NCBI GenBank assembly: GCA_000934455.1
Contig: KN883994.1
Location: forward strand, 79,520 to 118,576
Reading direction: 5' to 3'
Source: Apostichopus parvimensis
Taxonomy: Eukaryota > Echinodermata > Holothuroidea > Aspidochirotida > Stichopodidae
DNA length: 39,057 nt
Program-made: the position numbers and the translations under genes
Part shown: one piece after another, positions 1 to 9,900 of the stretch
Layout: every line of letters starts with the position of its first letter
Position numbering within the stretch: position 1 is the stretch's first letter
Notes under the pieces: model-generated
Databases searched by the model: none
Seen by the model: only the letters and a program-made list of their open reading frames with translations
What the model was told of the DNA's origin: nothing

Positions 1-856
1 CCTGAAATTCTTTTGTTCAAGTCCTCGGTCAGATAGAAAAACAAACGCACACATACATACACACATACACACACACGCCAACCTGAATACATAGGTTCCT
101 TTGCTTTTAGCAAGGAACCAAAAACCGACAAAACTTTATAATATCCGGCTTGTTATTTGCAAGTTTTGTAAGTACAGTAACGGGGCATATTGCAGGAAGT
201 ACCAGGAATTGTTGCGAGAAATTCCCCCCAGAAGAAAATATTTTAAATAAATTGCAAGAATCCTGCGTACTAATGCTAACACTGGTCACGATCCCACCTT
301 GAAAACAAGGGACGTAACAGATGTTGTCTGTTAACATCAACTCAACATTCCCCTACAAACTTATTTGTCAGAAGCAAATGCTGTGAAGAATCCCTTTATG
401 AACCAGACCTAATCTCCATTAAAACCAGGATTTAAAACAAAACTGACTATGAGAGCTGTCAGACTAATTACACTCAGCGTGTGCATCACACATAGTGATT
501 CTCTTTATAACTAGTCACTTCGTTTTGTCTCAATTCCTAAAAAAAACAACTGCTGTCGATTCCCTTAAACCAAAAGCTTTTGGAGAAATTTTTCCTTCAA
601 CATCTTGCTGGCAGGCGCAGACTCCATACATTACGAGTATCATATATATATATGACTGTATTCACAAACTTGAAGCTAGCCAAACTTCCCACTCCACAAA
701 TTATGAGCTGTGGACGAAAGCCAAAGTTCGTCAGCTATTAAAACCGAGATTCAATGTGCGACATTAACGAGTGTGGTTAACGAGCCGAGAGACGTTAGCG
801 ACGGGGTGAGATCGTTCACGCTGTACAAATCTGCTGCATTGAGGGTAGCACTGACC
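1..856. other. Region downstream of COPS6, no gene recognised
   Basis: This must contain the COPS6 3' UTR on the minus strand. I see no AATAAA in that orientation and no convincing coding exon. Two short open frames (107-340 and 495-767) have no recognisable motif. A CA/TA-rich microsatellite lies at about 47-76. Confidence 0.5.
47..76. repeat. CA-rich microsatellite
   Basis: Imperfect (CA)n with ATAC interruptions, about 30 bp. Confidence 0.8.
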
Positions 857-928
857 TCAAAAGAATAGTCCCCTCTTCCTGAGTCCCATTCCCTGTCTAT
901 CGTACAGGACGTTGAATTTATTCACAAA
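857..928 (-). CDS. COPS6: COPS6 coding exon 8 (terminal)
   Basis: Acceptor ATCCTCAG is followed by [20 protein letters not shown] and LFF, then TGA at 857-859. It matches the conserved CSN6 tail ending in GLFF. Confidence 0.95.
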   Translation of the reverse strand, partial: FVNKFNVLYDRQGMGLRKRGLFF

Positions 929-3900
929 CTGAGGATAAAACAGAAACCAAAACAAATCAACTTTCAGGGTAGCTGAGTTTTTTTCTGAAAATAAAATACG
1001 ATGTACAAAAACAACCTGCTGTACATCTTTTGTACAGCTCTCCCCAATGCGATACCAGATGGATCATATTTCAATGACATATTTTGCAGCAGGAGAACCT
1101 TTTTTAGAAAGTGATGCACAATGTTTAAGTGTAACCGCTAGTTGTCACTCACTCATACACAGTAATCGATCATGCAGATAGAGGCGGAAAGTCTGTGTGA
1201 AGTGTACTTCTGTAAAATATGACATGCATGGGACATCCCCAAGAGTTTTAATGACAGTAAGTACCGTAAAACATGACTTGCCTGATTTATGGTATCGCAG
1301 CCTTTTGTAATTGCACCGAGGTAAGCCATCAAAGCAACATCGCTGCATTGCTGTTAAAAATAAAAATAAAAAGATGAAGAATTACATTTTTTCCACCAAA
1401 TATTCAATCTTACAATTGATGGCTCTTTTCAGCTAATTAGGTTTTCTCATCCTGAGTGGAGACAGAAATCTTAAGATGAATTTATGGCCTCTATGCATAT
1501 AAGCTTAATTGAGTAAATTAAAATCTCTCGTCACTAAACTCCAGTACCTCCCCTTAAAGCAGGTTTATTGTACTGAAGGGCTCCCTCACTCCCACTCCCC
1601 CCCTTCCCTTTATGATGGTATTCCACTGCATTAAAAGGAATTCAGCACTTTCTTAGGTTTTTAAACCTAATGCTCTGGAAAACAAAAAAAATTGTGAAAG
1701 TTTTCTACTCAGTTGAGATGGACATCTTGTTTGGGCTTGCGTATAATTAACGACCCTGTCAAGTGAGTACTGAATGATCAGGCACATTCTGTGTGGCACC
1801 CCCGGAGCAAAGAGTTAAAGCAGATTGCAACTACTTAAATTGGGCTAGATAGCACGGTAGTACACAATACTTGCAATTTGCGAGGTATCCGGTATTCAAG
1901 ATAGAGTTTTCTGTTGCAAAAAATAATTCTATTGTTGAGCGATTTCTAGGAGTATAATTATCACAATGTAGGTATTTCCTTCATTTTTGTAATATCAATT
2001 AATAGAATCAATTTACATCTAAGTTTAACCAATTGCAATTATTTTCTGATACCAAAAAAATAGCATACAATTTTCAATAATATTACAAACTACAAATGAA
2101 CCTCAATATGGAGCATTAAAGCGATATATCTAACAGCTGTAGTGATGGGACTATCTTCAAAAACACCATTCCATAGAAAATGTTACATTTTCACTCACAT
2201 CGTAGAAGCTGGCATCAAACTGTTCAGAGTTGAGGACTGGTAACCTCTGGCTGAGGCTACAGGCTTCTCTGAGTATGGGATGATCTCTGGGAACTTCACC
2301 AGCCTGTACAGCCTTCACATAATCCAAAACTAATTTCACTCTGCTGTGTAACATTTTAATAGCATTATGTTGAGCTACCAAATGTTCTGCCACTGTAACA
2401 TTAAAAAAAGAGAGAAAAAAAAATAAAGAAAACATAGCAAAATTGTTGTCATGAATGCTTTCACAAACTTTCATGATGGAATCTGTTATATCACACGCAA
2501 CAGTGGAAGAGAGCAAAGATGTAGAGAGGTAAATGCATTGCAGATGGTTTTAACAAGTTCTTTACAAATATTGGATCTGATTTAGCTGCTTCAATTCCTG
2601 AACAAAATAACAGCTCTATTAATGATTATCTGCATGATAAAAACACACACTCTATGTTTCTAGTAGATACAACTGAGATAGAGATATTGAATATTGTTAG
2701 AAATTTAAGTAATAAAACCTCAGTTGATTGTAATGGTTTAAGTATGTCAGTTGTTAAAAGTAGTATCCAATATATAGTTCAACCTTTCACTTTTATATGC
2801 AACAAATCATTTTCTGCTGGTATTTTTCCTGATGGCATGAAAGTAGCCAAAGTAATTCCAATTTTTAAGTCAGGTGATAAGAATGTTTATACAAATTACA
2901 GGCCTGTATCACTATTATCACAATTCTCTAAAATACTTGAGAAACTGTTTGATAGCAGACTTAATGACTTTATTTCAAAATTTGATCTCCTTACTGAGAA
3001 CCAATATGGTTTCAGGTCGGGACGTTCCACATCTATGGCATTATTAGAATTAAGTGAAGAAATTACATCATCACTTGATAGTAAAAAATCAACAATTGGA
3101 GTTTTTATTGATTTAAAAAAGGCATTCGATACTATAGATCATCATTTGTTACTAAAGAAACTTGAACACTATGGTATACGTGGAATAGTTCATGACTGGT
3201 TAGAGAGTTATTTATCAAATAGAAAACAGTATGTTCATATCAATAATTTAGAATCTGATTCTTGTAATGTAGTGTGTGGAGTCCCACAAGGCTCTATCCT
3301 TGGACCCAAGTTATTCATTTTGTATATCAATGACATTTGCAATATCTCTTCATTACTCAAATTCGTACTGTTTGCTGATGACACAAATATCTTTTGTTCC
3401 CATGAGAATGTCCACACCCTGAGCAGATTAGTTAGTAAGGAGCTCCAGAAACTCAGTGTCTGGTTTGCTGTAAATAAACTATCTCTTAATATAAAGAAAA
3501 CAAATTATATGATTTTTTCCAATTGTTCGTATAATGCTGATCCTAAAATTACAATAGATGATGTAATTGACCATCAACTGAGTTGGAAAGAACACATATC
3601 GAATCTATCAAGTTAACTTTCTAAAAGTATTGCAGTCATACGTAAAGCAAGTCATATATTCAACAAAGCGGCATTATATACCTTATATTGTGCAATTTTT
3701 CTTCCATATCTGAACTATTGTATAGAAGTATGGGGGCACACATATAATTCCAATATTACTCCATTATTCTTAAAACAAAAGGAAGTCATTCGCATAATAT
3801 GTAATGTACATTATTTAGCTCATACTTCTGAACTGTTTTACAATTTAAAAATCTTACGCATAATATGTAATGTACATTATTTAGCTCATACTTCTGAACT

Positions 3901-6900
3901 GTTTTACAATTTAAAAATCTTAACTGTACCCAAACTAATTGATTTCTATACTGGTGTATTCATGTATAAGGTTTTTCATAAGTTATTACCACCCACTCTA
4001 CAAAGCTATTTTTCTTTTGCATCTAGTGCTACTTATAATATAAGGCACAAGAATTATAATTTTAAACAAATTTTTGCAAGAACAACCAAAAAACAGATGT
4101 GCATCTCCATCTCTGGTGTTAAACTCTGGAATTCATTTGATGATAAACTGAAGAACTATGGAACCCAGTCATTATTTAAGAAAATGTACAAACAAATGTT
4201 GTTATCCACTGATAGTTCAAATTGATTATCTCCATTAATGTAAAGTATGTATAAATGCCAAATCTTTTCTTTCTTTTCTTTTTTCTCTCAATCTTTTTTT
4301 TTTTTTCCCCTCAATTTTCTGTTTTCTTATTTTTATTTTTTGTAACTTTAGGTATGTTATCTTGTCTTGACTAATTCTTTTGTCTATATTTTTCAACACA
4401 TATTCGGAGGAAAACGATTCATAAGTATTGCACTTCAAGTTTTTCTCCTTTTCCACACATTAGATCTTTGGTAGTTTTCATTGAAATAAATATAATACCA
4501 TGATTATTTGATTATATGTATATGAATTCTTGTTTAAAATGTACTTATCTTTTGTGTTGGAAATAAACAGTTTCATTGTCAGTGTCATGTACTTGGCTAG
4601 AATGTGATATGAAACGGCGCCCTCCGGATTACAAGCCCAGCGCTCTCTAACTGAGCTATCCAGCCCTTAGTTGTGAGGTCTTCCCTATATAGCCATTTCT
4701 TTGCTGGGGTAGGGGGGGGGGGGGGAGAGGAGGAGAGACCAGTCAGAAGCCACAGTACCTTGCATACCATGTAACCAGGATTATGCCCCAATTAAATTTT
4801 TCCATTGTTTCTAATTTCCCAGTCAGTGATCAGTTCTTCATTTACTTATAGAACTAAATAATGATGATGTCGACTATCCACCTAACACAGTCACTTCAAC
4901 AGTGTTTAGTCATGATTGTATGAGAATGATCTATCACAAAATTTACTATACAAATTAAAACTCTAATCCCCTTTTCAATCCCACATTCACTCCTAACCCC
5001 CCTCCCCTGCCCCATTTCATTCATTCCTAATCTCCCCCTTTTCATTTCTCCCATTGACCCACATACTTATTAACTCACATTTCTACACCAGGTCCCTTCT
5101 GCACAGTATACATCTCGGTAGCCTTTTCATCTTCTAAGCTGTTTCATCTCTATTGTTCGGTCTATTTTTACTTTATTCATTGTTTATTTAGTTGTCTGTC
5201 CATCTCTATAGTTTAATATGTCCTTAATCTGTTTTCGTACACTTTGCTTTTATTTGAAGAAAATCCGGATAGGATTGACACATCAGGCTCTCTAACTTAT
5301 ACTTTTACCTACACAGGCCTTTTGCAGTAGATAAGCAGTTTGTTAACATTTGTTTCCTTCTCTCATTAAACACATTAATATATTCAAGTCAGAGATTTTC
5401 ATACCAATAAGGCTCAACTTACAAGTTTTACATAATTTGTACTGGAAGTGTTGTAACTTGAACATCCAATGTTTGTGTTTAAAGGTGTAATTCCAAACGT
5501 TTAGCTGAAATTAAATGAATGTGTCTGGCAACAGCAGCGTATTAAGTGACATCACCCCAGATATCTTTGCTTTTGCTCTCCATGTAAATATTGCCCAAAA
5601 ATTATGAAAGAGTTAATCTATCAAGTTAAAAAGATCACCATTTTACGATAGCTATGAGACAAAATAATGTTACTTTCTCAATGTTTACGATCTTTTAAGT
5701 GCAATACTCCCGACCAAAATTGTTGCTCAAGGATTTGTTTGATGAGAAACTTGTTGAATAGTAAAACTACCAGCTGCTTTTAATGCAGAGAAAAGCAAAC
5801 TCTACGATTCTCAGAATTATTTGTTGGCGATATTCTTCAAATACAATAAGAAAAAAACCCATTATGATACATGAATAAGTACGGACCAAAAATTATTTTT
5901 CTTATAACAATCGTTGAGGTCTAGTTAAAGTTAGTCAATCATGATGGGCTTCGCTTACCAATTGAATTCTCCATGTACTCAGCACTGGCCACTCTCGCTA
6001 CATGGTCCACACCGATTCTCTCTGCTTCCTCTGTAGCTAGAGTATACTGCAGTTCCACAAAGAGCATAGTCGGTTCTCCACTGACCAGATCTATCACAGA
6101 CTCGTAGCATGATATGGGTAGCTGAGTGGGGGGGGGGGGGAAATAAATAAATAAATCAAATATTTTCTTTTGGTAAAATAATATTTGTTCTTAAACCTTC
6201 TTTTACGATCACACATCTGTACGAATAAAAACATTCACAACTTGCTTGTTCAAAGTTGACATAAACCAAGCCATGACAGGTCAACTATGTCAAAGAGATC
6301 TATTCCTTACGAAGACAACTCTCCTAGTTTTTTTATTTTTATTTTTGCAATTGGCAGATATCAAGGATTTGACTTCCCTTTGGAAGACAGGAAGATGTGA
6401 AGAACTGACAAGAGAGAGAGAGCTTAACTTTTTACTGTGCTACTTTATTCATTATATTTTCTAAAACTTTGTTGTTTGAAACTAGTGTACAGACTACTTA
6501 ATTCAGCTAGTACATCAGTGTATATTAGTGATTGCAGTAACAGCAGCAATGCTTACATTAACAGTGAAAATATTAGCAACAGAAAACATGCAACACTGAA
6601 TGATATCCCCCATCTGAAAGCTCTATTACAAAATGGACACACAACTTCATAGGAATAACGACGGCAGGGATCAAAGACAATTTATGTTATTCAGTAACCT
6701 AAAAACTCTCTAATATTTGATTTTTAAGTTAACCGCTTTCTGTTTTGACTGAATATGCTGGCTTTCAAAATCAGCTTCAAAGGCCTAACCACAATGCACA
6801 GTAAGAGAGTTTTAAAGTTACTGAATAATGTAAATTGTCTTTGATCCCTGCCTCCGTAATTCCTTTAATGGGTTACACCTCAGAGCATAACATCACAAAA

Positions 6901-9900
6901 TGATCACATGGCATGCCGTCCATGCATTAACCTACATCACAACTGAAACAAGATATTTCTTAATCTTGTTAGCTTTTTGCTGGAGTAGTTCATTAGCATC
7001 ACTTCAATCATTCAAGTTAAAGATGATGTTTGGCTGTACATCACCTATTGTTTCCCTAACAATTATATCTTCCATAATAACGACAAGTTTGGACAAGTTA
7101 TTCTAAGAATTTTGGTTAGAAACTATTCTGTTAAAGCATACAAGGCTACACAAATGATTAAGATACATAAAGGTTTTGTTCACGCAATGACCTACAGTGT
7201 GGAATTCATACCCCATTGAACAGCTCACAGAAAATTAACTCTAGATACAGAAATGTCTTAATTATGTCAATTTAAATTTAACAGCCAAATATAACCACAA
7301 ATTTTGGTCCTTTGTTCACAGAATGCAATTGGCAAGATCTTGATTCCTTTGCCGAATCCAGTACTTTGTCGTTAATTGTAATGGCATGACAATGTCCGAT
7401 ATTATTTTATCATATATCCAAACATTAACTTACATTAATGTTACCTTATTATCTCAAAATATTTACACATACTTACATCTGTACTTCTTGAAAGAGGATT
7501 CAACTTTAAGAATATTGGACTTTCATTTATCTGGCAAATCTGTAGAAGTAAATGGGAGAGATAGCAAAAAAAAAGGGGGAATAATAATTGCCCATCAGTG
7601 AGAGAGCTAATTACCTCTCTAGCAGATGAGAATTAAGGAGTTTTATTTACTGTAGTGTCCAATAAATCACATTTTCTGTAGCAAACTTTTACAGTGAATA
7701 ATGCCATCTGTATATCGTGTGTTTCTGCAGGATTGAGACATTGCACAAGAATGTGATGGGGTTTGCACCAAATTTTAATGGTCAGAATTTCTCCAACATA
7801 TTTAATCAACAACAGGTCACTTATAAATCAATCATCCTGATGTTTGGTCTCTTGTCAGGCCATTTAGGGTAGTCATTAGCTTTCGATTGTGGTCACAATT
7901 TAGTAGACATGCCCATTTCACCCAAAGTGCAATTAAAGTAAAAAAGACTATAGTTAGCCGTACATGTTTCCTTATCACACTATGGCAGTCTGTTGCATGA
8001 CTATTTTTCATGATTGTAATTTTATCAAAAACATTTTTTTTTTAAAAATAAATACTATTTCTGACAATTTCACAAACATAGAGTAGCTTTAATCTACCCT
8101 GTGAATATCTTTCAACTGAAAAAGCTCAAAGGATAACTGTTTCTCAGAACAATTTCTTTGTACGCACATTTTTCACCAAATTGAGAGTACTACATATATG
8201 TGGCTTTTAGGCAACAGGCTTATTATATGTAACTTTACTGTACCTGTTTGTGAACCTTAATGTCTTTTTCATCTGCAGTTCCTCCCGTTGTGTACCAGCC
8301 TAAAAACTCCAAATCCTTGAAGACTTGTTTGACTGGAATAAAAAATAAAAACAATAAATTATCAAACAATATGAAGTCTACAGCATTATAAATCATGACA
8401 ACTTATAATTGCTGGAAGGCTTCTTTCAAGTAGAGGATGTTGCCAAATTATGACATACTGAAATACAATACCCTATCAGTGTTAAAGCTGAGCAAACTTG
8501 GCACTTATGGGGAGAATAGATTCATTTTAAGTGTACAGAGCATACCCTAAATTATATTTTTCTCAAAGAAGTGAAAATTCCATCCCTAACTTCCCTAACA
8601 AATCATGCAAACCATGTTTTCTTCCAAACTTTTGCAAAATTTTGTAACTTTTCAATTAAATTGTGAAATCATCAAGTAGCCTAGAGTATATCAACAACTT
8701 CACAGACTGCATTTTCATTTTCTTTTAGGGTTGGGGTATTTAATGTCAATAGACTTGCACATGAAATATGTGCTAATGTTATAACATGATCTATCAATTA
8801 ACTACTGGTCAACACTTCATGAGTGGAAATAATCCCCAGCATATTTCCTCACTCCTTGTTATGGCCACAAACTTCCAGTCCAATCCTTCCTCATATAATG
8901 TCAGACTATACTACAGTAGGTGAAAATCAAATATATTTACCACTAAAGCGAATTATCCTTAATTCTCGAAAAAAAGACAGATCGTATCATGTGAAGTTAT
9001 ACTTACACTGTTCTTCTTTTGTGTTGTAATACTGTAGATCCACAATAACGTCACCTTCAACGACGTCAAAAACCAACTCAAATGAATTCAGAACTTCAAT
9101 ATTCCTGCCTTCTTGCTTGCCAATGAGTGCACCCAAAACTGTAAGTTAAATAACAAATATATATATGTCCACTAACTATTGAGGAGGTGTTTTGGTGCTT
9201 GTGGATATAGAATAGAGTATTTCTCAGCTCCCTTTTACTGAAGTACTAGAAATCCATTGATCTATGCTATAACTGTCTAATTACTATTCTCTGACCCTTT
9301 GCTTCATCTTTCACTTTTAAGTAATCTACCACTCATCCCAAATGCTAAAATTACAAAAAGTAAGACATGTCACTATGAATATGTGCACCCATTCCCACTT
9401 TCAAAATTGGTATTATAGGTAATTGTTCAGAACAAGGTAAATAATTTTGTAACAGGGGGGCTAAGGAAGCAGGGTTGTAGTGTGTTGTACATAGTCATGA
9501 CTGTAACTAACAGTATTCAATGTTATCTTCTTATAAATTGATTGTTCCTAATGAAACCGATATTGGCCTAGGCTACACCAGGGGACATGACAATTTTCTT
9601 TGGATCTTGCAAAATGCAATGTGAATGATCGCAGTCCTACTTCTTCAATACAGTGGTGTCCCTCACTTGCCTGTACTGGCCTAACCAGGCTTAGGCTAGG
9701 CCTGAATTGGATGCCACCGGACGTGTAAGTTGTAATCCATAAGCCCTTGCGGTTTACTCCACATGTGTGGTCGCTTAAGCGTCGTAAAAATAACCGCTGA
9801 TTATAATTACTAAACATTCGCCTGTGCTACTTGAACTAGTTCTGCATTGCACTTGCCTGGGGTCGTACTAATTAGCGTCAACAGGCAGTTTAAAATACCA

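Noticed and set aside
2393..2516. N-terminal extension of the minus-strand frame before COPS6 exon 6
   Set aside because: It crosses a good splice acceptor into intron; the conserved CSN6 sequence starts at VAEHLVAQ.
4594..4665. Functional tRNA-Thr gene
   Set aside because: The T arm does not pair, box B is poor and the D loop lacks GG, so a pseudogene is more likely.
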